Shown: positions 1 to 8,436 of the stretch, one piece after another
Numbering within the stretch: position 1 is the stretch's first letter
How the letters are laid out: each line of letters begins with the position of its first letter
Assembly (NCBI RefSeq): GCF_013408795.1
Contig: NZ_JACCCC010000001.1
Span: 5,022,001 to 5,086,000 of the forward strand
DNA length: 64,000 nt
Direction: 5' to 3'
From: Spinactinospora alkalitolerans
GTDB taxonomy: Bacteria > Actinomycetota > Actinomycetes > Streptosporangiales > Streptosporangiaceae
Notes under the pieces: model-generated
Databases searched by the model: none
Seen by the model: the letters and a program-made list of their open reading frames with translations, nothing else
Told to the model about the DNA's origin: nothing
Made by a program: the position numbers and the translations under genes

Positions 1-445
1 GCTCCAGCCGGATGCCGAAGGCGTCGACGGGGTGGTTGACGACGTCGAGGTGAGCGGTGAACGGGCCGATCCGCCGGGTGCCGGGGGTCAGCTCGTGGAA
101 GTCGAAGGTCTCGCGCATGCCGGGGTCGGGGTCGAGCCCGTAGGCCTCGGCCATGCGGTCGGCGACGCCGGGGGGACCGTAGACGGGGATGCGCGGCTTG
201 GGCCCGCCCGCGGGGTAGGTGCGGGCGACCCAGTAGGAGCACAGGTCGAAGCAGTGGTCGGCGTGCAGGTGGCTGAGGTAGACCGCGTCGATCGCGTAGA
301 TGTCGGCGTACCTCTGCAGGGCCCCCAGGGCGCCGTTGCCCAGGTCCAGCAGGACACGGAAGCCGTCGGCCTCCACGAGGTAACAGGACGCCGGACTGGC
401 CGGGCCGGGGAAGCTCCCCGATGAGCCGATGATGGTGAGTCGCAC
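1..445 (-). CDS. MBL-fold metallohydrolase, 3' end cut by window
   Basis: The first 148 residues are visible and the C-terminus runs off the window. The metallo-beta-lactamase zinc motif S-H-L-H-A-D-H lies at residues 58-64, after an N-terminal strand VRLTIIGSSGSFPG typical of the RNase Z / phosphodiesterase branch. GTG at 443-445 is the start that gives this canonical N-terminus. In Mycobacterium the gene at this place of the pncB-clps-mec-cysO-cysM block (Rv1339) has been described as an atypical cAMP phosphodiesterase, so a phosphodiesterase or tRNase Z-like role is inferred. Here about 5 kb of unrelated genes separate it from cysM. Confidence 0.85.
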   Translation of the reverse strand, partial: MRLTIIGSSGSFPGPASPASCYLVEADGFRVLLDLGNGALGALQRYADIYAIDAVYLSHLHADHCFDLCSYWVARTYPAGGPKPRIPVYGPPGVADRMAEAYGLDPDPGMRETFDFHELTPGTRRIGPFTAHLDVVNHPVDAFGIRLE

Positions 446-476
446 GTCGTAAAGCCTTTTCGGTGAGGTGCCTCCG

Positions 477-532
477 CGTAAGACCCCGCCGTATGCGCGG
501 GGCCGGGTCTTACGGATCACGGGTGTCCCGTG
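477..532. promoter_or_regulatory. two adjacent hairpin-forming palindromes
   Basis: CGTAAGACCC (477-486) pairs perfectly with GGGTCTTACG (505-514); CACGGG (518-523) pairs with CCCGTG (527-532). They lie 32-87 nt upstream of the GTG start of the MBL gene, in its promoter or 5' leader. No known riboswitch is recognised. Confidence 0.5.
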
Positions 533-590
533 TTACGGGTCTACCCCAATGACCGCTCCGGTGGTACCAAATGTGGCTCGCGTCTCAGGC

Positions 591-620
591 GGTGTGAATC
601 ACATGTGATGCCTTCACACC
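591..620. promoter_or_regulatory. nested inverted repeats with CRP-like half-sites
   Basis: GGTGTGAA (591-598) and TTCACACC (613-620) form a perfect 8-bp inverted repeat enclosing the palindrome TCACATGTGA (599-608). TGTGA and TCACA, the half-sites of the CRP/GlxR consensus, each occur twice, but spaced 5 or 1 nt instead of 6. Probable operator for the MBL gene; the binding protein is unknown. Confidence 0.45.
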
Positions 621-658
621 AGGCACCCCACCTTATTTTTGCTGCTCGGCGACTGTTT

Positions 659-1471
659 TCACGTTCCGACGCGTGCGAGTTGGCGGCTTTGGGCGACGAG
701 GCGGCCCTTGGTGTCCCACAGGTCGACGGTCTCGTCGAACCAGCCGTCGCTGACCAGGTCGGCCCTGGCGCGGAAGGCGAGCGGACCGGGGGCGGGGACG
801 GCGCGCATGTGCCAGGTGAGCTCGACGGTGGGGGCCCAGCGCCAGGAGTCGAGGACGGTGACGACGGGCGGCAGCGCGTCGACGGCCAGCGGCAGGAACC
901 GGGCGGGGTCCTCGCTGTGGCCGCCGTCGCCCTCGCTGAGCCGGATGTGGCCCCGCAGTCGCGGAGCGGCCCCGGCCGGGTCGGCGGTGCGGGCGAGCAT
1001 GGCGTAGGTCTCGCGGCTGTAGTACTGGTCGACGCGGTCGGGGAAGCCCATGCTCGCCGACCGGCCCTGGCGCGGGTCGTAGCGGTGGCACTGCTCGATC
1101 GGCGGGATCTCGGCGGGCGGCGCCTCGTAGACGGGGGCCGCCGACTCGTCGAGCGCCCCGCTGGCGATGAGGCCCGTGACCAGGGGTTTGCCGCCCTGGC
1201 GCAGGGTGACCTGGATGGTGCTGACGGTGCGGCCCGGCTTGAGGACCGCGACGTCGATGTCGGCGGGGCCCTCGCCGCCGGGCCGCAGGAAGTGGAAGGA
1301 GGAGGAGACGGCGTGGGGGTGCGCGGACTCGGCCAGGGCCGCCCGTTGCAGCACCGTCATGAGGTAGCCGCCGTTGAGGGCGCTGCCGATGAGGTAGCCG
1401 GGGTCGAGGTCGACGGTGTAGTGGCCGTCGCCGGCCTTGGTGACCGCGGTCGCTGAGTCGAATCGTGTCAT
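659..1471 (-). CDS. TesB-like acyl-CoA thioesterase (hotdog fold)
   Basis: A 270-residue protein from ATG 1469-1471. It shows the double-hotdog thioesterase pattern: an N-terminal helix region LNGGYLMTVLQRAAL near residues 33-47, a first hotdog with the strands STIQVTLRQGGKPLVTGL, and a second one ending WFDETVDLWDTKGRLVAQSRQ. The length fits the 4HBT_3/TesB-like family, which hydrolyses acyl-CoA to free acid and CoA in the cytosol. The substrate cannot be told. A longer reading of the frame reaches 1792, but that extension runs through a dispersed repeat and has non-coding composition, so it was rejected. No strong ribosome-binding site is seen. Confidence 0.75.
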   Translation of the reverse strand: MTRFDSATAVTKAGDGHYTVDLDPGYLIGSALNGGYLMTVLQRAALAESAHPHAVSSSFHFLRPGGEGPADIDVAVLKPGRTVSTIQVTLRQGGKPLVTGLIASGALDESAAPVYEAPPAEIPPIEQCHRYDPRQGRSASMGFPDRVDQYYSRETYAMLARTADPAGAAPRLRGHIRLSEGDGGHSEDPARFLPLAVDALPPVVTVLDSWRWAPTVELTWHMRAVPAPGPLAFRARADLVSDGWFDETVDLWDTKGRLVAQSRQLARVGT

Positions 1472-1651
1472 GAGGACATTGAACCGAACTGCGTTCTGAA
1501 AATGCCAGGCGGGATGGTCTTCAGCGACCGCGGCCGAGAGGACTGCGTCCGGGCGGTGACCACCCATCCACCGACGGGCAGCCGCACCGCTCCGCCGTCC
1601 TCGTAGCGCCGCAGCACCGTCGCCATCGCGTCTCGCGCCCGCGCCGCCGCC

Positions 1652-1733
1652 GCTGCGCCGCCGGCGGCCTGCGCGCACCGCGACAGCCGACCCCCCGTAC
1701 GGACCCGGTCGCCAGACACCGGCCATGCCCTCA
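1652..1733 (-). repeat. dispersed intergenic element, copy D
   Basis: On the minus strand it reads GGTGTCTGGCGACCGGGT, then GGCTGTCGCGGTGCGCGC, then a GCCGCCGGCGGCGCAGC tail: the same order of blocks as the copies at 11921, 13345, 31752 and 50628. It lies in the 341-bp gap between the lipase-like gene and the thioesterase gene, about 80 nt 3' of the lipase stop. Nothing else is recognised in that gap. Confidence 0.7.
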
Positions 1734-1812
1734 GGACCGCAGCGGCGCCACCCGATGACCTGAGCGCCCTCCCCCGGCACACCACGATTCACCGAAACAA
1801 CGACTCAGGACA

Positions 1813-3150
1813 CTAGGGGATGAAGCGCGCGTCGGGGTGCTCCGGGGATTCGGCGTCGAGGAGCGGCTGGGGCCGGTGCCGCAGGTGCTCGTCGAAGAAC
1901 GCCGCGACGTAGGCGCGCTGGGAGCGGTGCATCCGCGCGGGGTCGTCCACCGTGCCGATGGCGGGGGTGATGAGCGCCTCGTCCAGGTCGAACTCCTCCC
2001 TGATCCGGGGCAGGGCCACCAGGTGGTCGGTGAACGAGAAGTGCCGGGCCTCGGGGAAGTTCACGTCGAGTTTCCAGCCGGTGGAGTTGTCCCAGAGGGC
2101 TGCCCAGTCGTCGAACGTCTCATGGGTGTGCGCGGGGTCGGCGCCGGGGTTTTCGGGGTCCTTCTCGCCGCTGCCGCCCATGAGCATGAACGGCCGGTCC
2201 AGGCCGCGCTGGGCGACCGGGAAGCGCTCCTCGAAGTCGGCCCGCTGCTGCGAGCCCGGAGCGCCGAAGGAGATCGACCCGTCCATGTCGATGCCGGCGT
2301 CGACGCGCCGGTCCTCGTGCATGGTGTGGGCCGCGGCGGAGCCGCCCGCGGAGTGCCCGAACATCCCGATCTCGGACAGGTCGAGGATCCGGCCGAGGCC
2401 GGGCGGCAGCCTGCGGCCCTCGGCGTCGGGGTTGCCGCCGTCCTCGATGGTCTCGAGCTCGTCGAGCAGGAAGCGGGTGTCGCGCACGCGGGCGTCCATC
2501 AGGTCGCGGTACAAGTGGGGGTCCTCGGCGTCGTAGCGCACCCCCTCGACGCGCCCGCCGGGGAACTCCACCGGCGCCTCGCCGGTGTGGTCCACGGTCA
2601 CCACGACGTAGCCGCGGCTCGCCAGGTCCTGCACGAGGGCGGTGCCGAGGGTCCGGGAGACCCCGCCTCCCGGGGAGAACAGCACGACCGGCCGCTCGCC
2701 GAGGCGCCGGTCGGCGGGGACGCCGGTCCTGGCCGCGGTCCGCACGCCCGCGATGTCGAGGTCGCCCGGTTCCAGCCCGAGCTGCGGGGCGACCTCCGCG
2801 TCGAGCGCGGCGGCCGTCCCCGAAGGCGCGTACCGGGCGCGCTCGTGGCCGCGGCCGCCCTTGGCCGGGTACCAGATGCTCACCATGAGCTCCCTGGCCC
2901 GCTCGGGGTTCCACGGGTCGGCGCGGTCCTCGTCGACCAGGTGGAGCTCGACCGTTCCGACGTCGTGGCGCCCGGTGGGTTCGGGGAGGGTGAAGCGGAA
3001 GCCCTCCCCGGGGGATTCGGGGATTGCGGCCGGTGCGGTGCCGGCGAGCGCCGGCGCGGTCGAGAGGGTCAGGGCGAGTCCGGCGGCGAGCGCGCCGGCG
3101 ACGATGCCCGGCCCTCGAAGGACCGCGGCGTTCTTCGGTTTTTTCGGCAT
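1813..3150 (-). CDS. secreted alpha/beta-hydrolase, PAF-acetylhydrolase/lipase-like
   Basis: A 445-residue protein with a signal peptide: basic MPKKPKNAAVLRGP, a hydrophobic stretch to about residue 33, and a likely cleavage after A-L-A near 36. The nucleophile elbow G-H-S-A-G is at 265-269 (Ser267), an oxyanion-type loop S-P-G-G-G is at 159-163, and the candidate acid and base are Asp290 and the His cluster at 370-376. This layout matches the platelet-activating-factor acetylhydrolase/dienelactone hydrolase-like secreted esterases of actinobacteria. It probably cleaves short or oxidised lipid esters outside the cell. It is transcribed alone toward the thioesterase gene, with a dispersed repeat between the two. 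Confidence 0.8.
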   Translation of the reverse strand: MPKKPKNAAVLRGPGIVAGALAAGLALTLSTAPALAGTAPAAIPESPGEGFRFTLPEPTGRHDVGTVELHLVDEDRADPWNPERARELMVSIWYPAKGGRGHERARYAPSGTAAALDAEVAPQLGLEPGDLDIAGVRTAARTGVPADRRLGERPVVLFSPGGGVSRTLGTALVQDLASRGYVVVTVDHTGEAPVEFPGGRVEGVRYDAEDPHLYRDLMDARVRDTRFLLDELETIEDGGNPDAEGRRLPPGLGRILDLSEIGMFGHSAGGSAAAHTMHEDRRVDAGIDMDGSISFGAPGSQQRADFEERFPVAQRGLDRPFMLMGGSGEKDPENPGADPAHTHETFDDWAALWDNSTGWKLDVNFPEARHFSFTDHLVALPRIREEFDLDEALITPAIGTVDDPARMHRSQRAYVAAFFDEHLRHRPQPLLDAESPEHPDARFIP

Positions 3151-3244
3151 GGCCGCACGCTAGGAGCCGGGGAGCCGCCGCGGCGACGGTGCTGCCACCC
3201 GAAGGCGGCGGGGTGCCTGCCACACGCCAGGGGTGGAAAACCCG

Positions 3245-4120
3245 ATGCCTTCGACCAGCACGGGATGGTGGGATCGGCCCATGAGCGATTCCGCGTTGGG
3301 CCCCGCGATCGACGCCCGCCCGCTGTTCACACGGGAGCAGGAGAGGCTGCTCGCTCTCCTCGACGGCCTGTCGGCGGAGCAGTGGCGGGCCCCGACGGCG
3401 TGCGCGGGGTGGAGCGTGCGCGACCTCGCACCGCACATCCTGGGCGACCACCTGGGGCGGCTGTCCGGCGGGCGGGACGGCCACGCCCGGTCGGCGCCGC
3501 GCGAGGGCGAGGCGTTCAACGCCTTCATCCACCGGGTCAACGACGAGTGGGTGCCGGCCGCCGCCAGGATCTCGCCGCGGCTGCTGGTCGAGATGCTGAC
3601 CGACGCCGCGGCGCGGATCGCCGCCTACTGGGAGTCGGTGGACCTGCACGCGACCGGCCTGCCCGTCTCCTGGGCCGGCCCCGAGGCGGCGCCCATGTGG
3701 CTGGACTGCGCGCGGGACTACACCGAGTACTGGGTGCACCAGCAGCAGATCAGGGAGGCCGTCGGCGCCCCGCGCCTGGACGAGCCGCGTTTCCGTGCCC
3801 CGGTCGTCGACGCGTTCATGCGCGCCCTGCCGCACGCGCTGCGCGACGTGCGGCCGCCCGAGGGCACCCGGGTGCGCTACGCGGTCACCGGCGACTCCGG
3901 CGGGGCCTGGACCGCGACGAGGAGCGCGGGCCGCTGGGCCCTGGAGCGCGGCGACGGCGGGGGGCAGGAGCCCGACGCCGCGCTGACGACGGACGCCGAC
4001 ACGTTCTGGCGGCTGTGCACCCGCGACACGGTGCCGGAGGAGGCCCGGCCGCTGGTGGTGCGCGAAGGCGACGAGGCGCTGACGGAGGCGGCCGCGCGGA
4101 TGGTCTCCATCATCGTCTGA
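3245..4120 (+). CDS. maleylpyruvate-isomerase-family, mycothiol-dependent DinB-like enzyme
   Basis: A 291-residue DinB/MDMPI four-helix protein (TIGR03083 type). The N-terminal helix FTREQERLLALLDGLSAEQW is followed by SVRDLAPHILGDH, which carries the first metal His, and by the second metal motif DYTEYWVHQQQ, giving Glu and His spaced three apart. The C-terminal part is the usual SCP2-like extension. Members use mycothiol, the actinobacterial thiol, to isomerise or detoxify electrophiles; the substrate is unknown. ATG 3245 is chosen because AGGGGTGG lies 8 nt upstream; GTG 3233 is in frame but overlaps that site. It is divergent from the lipase-like gene. Confidence 0.75.
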   Translation: MPSTSTGWWDRPMSDSALGPAIDARPLFTREQERLLALLDGLSAEQWRAPTACAGWSVRDLAPHILGDHLGRLSGGRDGHARSAPREGEAFNAFIHRVNDEWVPAAARISPRLLVEMLTDAAARIAAYWESVDLHATGLPVSWAGPEAAPMWLDCARDYTEYWVHQQQIREAVGAPRLDEPRFRAPVVDAFMRALPHALRDVRPPEGTRVRYAVTGDSGGAWTATRSAGRWALERGDGGGQEPDAALTTDADTFWRLCTRDTVPEEARPLVVREGDEALTEAAARMVSIIV

Positions 4121-4123
4121 CCC

Positions 4124-4142
4124 GCCCGGAGCCGCTCCGGGC
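4124..4142 (+). terminator. short hairpin terminator
   Basis: GCCCGGAG, loop CCG, CTCCGGGC begins 4 nt after the stop of the DinB-like gene. No T-tract follows. Confidence 0.5.
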
Positions 4143-4269
4143 GCCCCGCGCCGTCAGCGCCGTCAGCGCCCGGAAGCGGAAGCGGTGACGCAGGGATTTT
4201 CGCGCCGGTCCCGACCCTGTGGGGCCTGAACCGACGGCTTTTCAGGATCGGCGCGGAAGCAGGGCGTCC

Positions 4270-5277
4270 TCAGGTCAGCAGCAGGGTCTTTCCGAGGGTG
4301 CTGCGGGCCGCGATCGCGGCGTGGGCTTCGCTCGCCCGTTCCAGGTCGAAGGTCTGGCCGATGAACGGCCGGATCCGGCCCGCCGCCGCATGACCCAGCG
4401 CCTCTTCGACCAGCCGCCTCTTGCCCGCGGCGTCGAGGGATGGCAGGTCGAAGAGGGTCGTGACGTCCACCTCGCGGCTCTGCGACTCCTGAGGACCGAT
4501 CCCGGCGAACTCGCCGCCGGACGCGCCGTAGGCGATGAAACGGCCGCCGCGCGCCGTGACGTCGAACGCCGAACGGCCGAGCCGGCCGCCGGCGCCGTCC
4601 AGGGCCACCTCCGCCCCGTGGCCGTCGGTGAACTGCCGCACCCGATCGGTCCAGCCGGGTTCGGAGTAGTCGACCACGGCCTCGGCGCCCAGCTCGCGCG
4701 CCAGATCCAGCTTGCGCCGACCCCGGGCGGCACCGATGACCCGTGCGCCCGCGGCGCGCGCGAGCTGGACCAGCAGACCGCCCGCGCCCCCGGCCGCCGC
4801 TGCGACGAGCACCCGGTCATCGGGTTTGATCCGGGCCGCCTCGGCCAGCATCAGTGCGGTGGGACCGTCGTGCAGCAGCGCCACCGCCTCGCGCGGGCCC
4901 AGCCCGTCGGGCAGCCGGATGAGCCCGCTCGCCGGTACCGCGACCTGTTCGGCGTAGCCGTCCGTGGGGGCGACCGACAGTCCGGTCCCGGGATCGCGCC
5001 TGCCCGTCTCGGTGATGACGTCGGTGCCGATCCAGTCGGCGTCCACGCCTTCCCCGGCCGAGACCACCCTCCCCGCCACCCCGTTGCCGGGCACGTACGG
5101 CGGGCTCACGGCGAAGTACTCCCCGCCCCACCCGCTGCGTATCTGTGTGTCGAGGAACATGACGTCAGCGGCGAAGACGCCGACTACGGCCTGTCCCGGC
5201 CCGGCGACCGGATCCGGCATCCGGCCGGGCACCAGGACCTCGGGGCCGCCGAACCGCTCCACCTGCACCACGCGCAT
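4270..5277 (-). CDS. quinone oxidoreductase-like MDR-family NADPH reductase
   Basis: A 335-residue medium-chain dehydrogenase/reductase. The N-terminal GroES-like domain starts MRVVQVERFGGPEVL, and the Rossmann domain carries the NADPH loop AAAGGAGGLLVQLARAAGARVIGAA. No structural-zinc cysteine lobe is present, so it belongs to the zinc-free quinone oxidoreductase group, which reduces quinones or enones with NADPH. ATG 5275-5277 is chosen over the in-frame ATG at 5331 because AAGGAG lies 10 nt upstream and the family N-terminus begins here. A perfect MerR-type palindrome about 55 bp upstream suggests induction by redox or electrophile stress; no MerR gene is in the window. Confidence 0.85.
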   Translation of the reverse strand: MRVVQVERFGGPEVLVPGRMPDPVAGPGQAVVGVFAADVMFLDTQIRSGWGGEYFAVSPPYVPGNGVAGRVVSAGEGVDADWIGTDVITETGRRDPGTGLSVAPTDGYAEQVAVPASGLIRLPDGLGPREAVALLHDGPTALMLAEAARIKPDDRVLVAAAAGGAGGLLVQLARAAGARVIGAARGRRKLDLARELGAEAVVDYSEPGWTDRVRQFTDGHGAEVALDGAGGRLGRSAFDVTARGGRFIAYGASGGEFAGIGPQESQSREVDVTTLFDLPSLDAAGKRRLVEEALGHAAAGRIRPFIGQTFDLERASEAHAAIAARSTLGKTLLLT

Positions 5278-5331
5278 GGCGATCGCTCTCCTTGCTCCGC
5301 GTTTCTTCGGATCTACGCGAAGCAGTCTCAT

Positions 5332-5354
5332 ACCTCAACCTTGGTTGAGGTCAA
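5332..5354 (-). promoter_or_regulatory. MerR/SoxR-type operator over a -35 box
   Basis: ACCTCAACC (5332-5340), a TT centre, and GGTTGAGGT (5343-5351) form a perfect 9-bp dyad of the CCTCAA-N6-TTGAGG type used by SoxR and related MerR regulators. On the minus strand TTGACC (5349-5354) overlaps it as a -35 box. A 19-nt spacer, as at MerR promoters, would place the -10 at 5324-5329 (GAGACT). Confidence 0.75.
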
Positions 5355-5406
5355 CTGGTCGGCGGCGACCGCCGCGCGGAGCCGCGCCGGCCCGGGAGGT
5401 AACAGG

Positions 5407-5444
5407 CGAGGGGCCGCACCGAACGAGATCGGTGCGGCCCCTCG
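5407..5444 (-). terminator. terminator of the mec-cysO-cysM operon
   Basis: CGAGGGGCCGCACCGA (5407-5422), loop ACGAGA, then TCGGTGCGGCCCCTCG (5429-5444): a perfect 16-bp stem 18 nt after the cysM stop. Confidence 0.85.
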
Positions 5445-5461
5445 GGTCGTGCGTCGGGCGG

Positions 5462-7253
<1,792 letters not shown>

Positions 7254-7260
7254 GGCTCTC

Positions 7261-7266
7261 AGCGTA
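7261..7266 (-). promoter_or_regulatory. -10 box of leaderless mec mRNA
   Basis: TACGCT on the minus strand, 7 nt before the mec ATG, which places transcription start at or next to the start codon. Confidence 0.55.
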
Positions 7267-7352
7267 GCCGAGAAACTATTCCTACCCACTCACTGGGTAT
7301 GACTAATGCGAGGGATCTCCGCGGTCCGGCCCGGATCCTCCCCCGCCGCTGC

Positions 7353-7913
7353 TCACCCCGGATCGGTCCCGCCGCCGATCAGCGCCTGCAGCAGCGTCTC
7401 CTGGAGGCCGCCGAGCCAGTCGTAGATGTGCAGGGCCGCGGCGTCGGCGTCGTCCACCTGACCCTCGCCGCGCAGGTAGGCGTCGTAGGTCTCCTCCTCG
7501 ATCTCCAGGCGGGTGCCCAGGGCGAGGCGGACGTCGTTGAGCGCCTTGAGCCAGGCGTGCGCGTCGGCGAGGTCGAGCGTGACGCTGCCGCCGGCCTCGG
7601 GCAGGGCGACCAGCATCGCCTGGGCGTTGTCGCGCTTGTGCCGGCGCAGCTCGTCCTCGGTGTAGCGGCGGAAGTCCCCGGCCGACTCGGTGTCGTCGGA
7701 GTAGGCGTCGGGGAAGAGCCTGGCCAGCACCGGGTCCTCCGGCTTGGTGTCGCTGCCGCCGATGCCGACGAGTTCGGCGAGCCCGTCCTTCGGTTCGGGC
7801 GGCTCCACCAACTGCAGGATCAGGCCGGCCATGGAGCGCAGGACGGCGGCCTCGTCGAGGTCGAGGTCGATGGTGACGCCCCCTCGGGGCGCGGGGCGGA
7901 ATCCGTTGGTCAT
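7353..7913 (-). CDS. DUF2017 protein
   Basis: A 186-residue protein of the actinobacterial DUF2017 family, recognised from its start (FRPAPRGGVTIDLDLDEAAVLRSM), the region DPVLARLFPDAYSDD, and its place between clpS and mec. It is acidic and soluble with no membrane segment or signal. Function is unknown. The conserved pairing with clpS suggests a role near ClpS-mediated proteolysis, but nothing in the sequence proves it. It starts 25 nt after the clpS stop, so the two are probably cotranscribed, while mec seems to have its own promoter. Confidence 0.85.
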   Translation of the reverse strand: MTNGFRPAPRGGVTIDLDLDEAAVLRSMAGLILQLVEPPEPKDGLAELVGIGGSDTKPEDPVLARLFPDAYSDDTESAGDFRRYTEDELRRHKRDNAQAMLVALPEAGGSVTLDLADAHAWLKALNDVRLALGTRLEIEEETYDAYLRGEGQVDDADAAALHIYDWLGGLQETLLQALIGGGTDPG

Positions 7914-7938
7914 GGAGTCTCTCGCTGGGTCCGCGGGG

Positions 7939-8229
7939 CTACTTGTCCTGCTGGAGCGTCGCCCACAGCCCGTACTCGTGCAGGATGGAGACGTCGCGCT
8001 CCATCTCCTCCCGGGTGCCGCTGGAGACCACGGCCCGCCCCTTGTAGTGCACGTCGAGCATGAGCTTGTGGGCCTTGCGCTTGGAGTAGCCGAAGACGGT
8101 CTGGAAGACGTAGGTCACGTACGACATCAGGTTGACGGGGTCGTTCCAGACGATCGTCACCCAGGGGAGATCGGGCCGAACGTCCTCCTCGGTCTCCGGC
8201 CGCTCCAGCTCGACCGGCGCCGTCGTCAT
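7939..8229 (-). CDS. clpS: ClpS adaptor of the Clp protease
   Basis: A 96-residue ClpS. The N-end-rule pocket signature [11 protein letters not shown] is followed by [15 protein letters not shown] with the conserved His, and [23 protein letters not shown] closes the fold. It delivers substrates with destabilising N-terminal residues to ClpAP/ClpCP. ATG 8227-8229 has the site AAGGAG 9 nt upstream; longer in-frame readings run into non-coding DNA. It is divergent from pncB across 207 bp. Confidence 0.95.
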   Translation of the reverse strand: MTTAPVELERPETEEDVRPDLPWVTIVWNDPVNLMSYVTYVFQTVFGYSKRKAHKLMLDVHYKGRAVVSSGTREEMERDVSILHEYGLWATLQQDK

Positions 8230-8367
8230 GGGTCCATCTCCTTCGTCGTCCGACCGTTGCCGGTCGTGGCGGTCCTGGCCGCCGGGGCCGGGCGCGGGCG
8301 CGGGGTGTGCGGACGCGCGCGGCACCTCCCCGGGCTTGCTTCCAACTCGTATTGTCCCATCCGTTCC

Positions 8368-8386
8368 CGGTGCGATTCGCGCACCG
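8368..8386. promoter_or_regulatory. inverted repeat between clpS and pncB
   Basis: CGGTGCG (8368-8374), spacer ATTCG, CGCACCG (8380-8386), about 37 bp before the pncB -10 box. Possible operator; no consensus is recognised. Confidence 0.35.
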
Positions 8387-8422
8387 CTGCACCACCCGAT
8401 TTTGCTCCCATGAGACACAAAC

Positions 8423-8428
8423 TAGGCT
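8423..8428 (+). promoter_or_regulatory. -10 box of leaderless pncB mRNA
   Basis: TAGGCT, 8 nt before the pncB ATG. No Shine-Dalgarno sequence lies in front of the gene, which favours a leaderless transcript. Confidence 0.55.
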
Positions 8429-8436
8429 TGGTGCTC

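Noticed and set aside
591-620. Calling the TGTGA/TCACA cluster a definite CRP site
   Set aside because: The half-site spacing is 5 or 1 nt, not the 6 nt of the consensus; kept only as a hypothesis.
1837-4188. A very long open frame (783 codons) on the plus strand across the lipase-like gene
   Set aside because: It is antisense to a gene with signal peptide and catalytic motifs, its translation is Arg/Gly/Ala-rich without any fold signature, and such mirror frames are normal at this GC content. The same applies to many other long antisense frames here.
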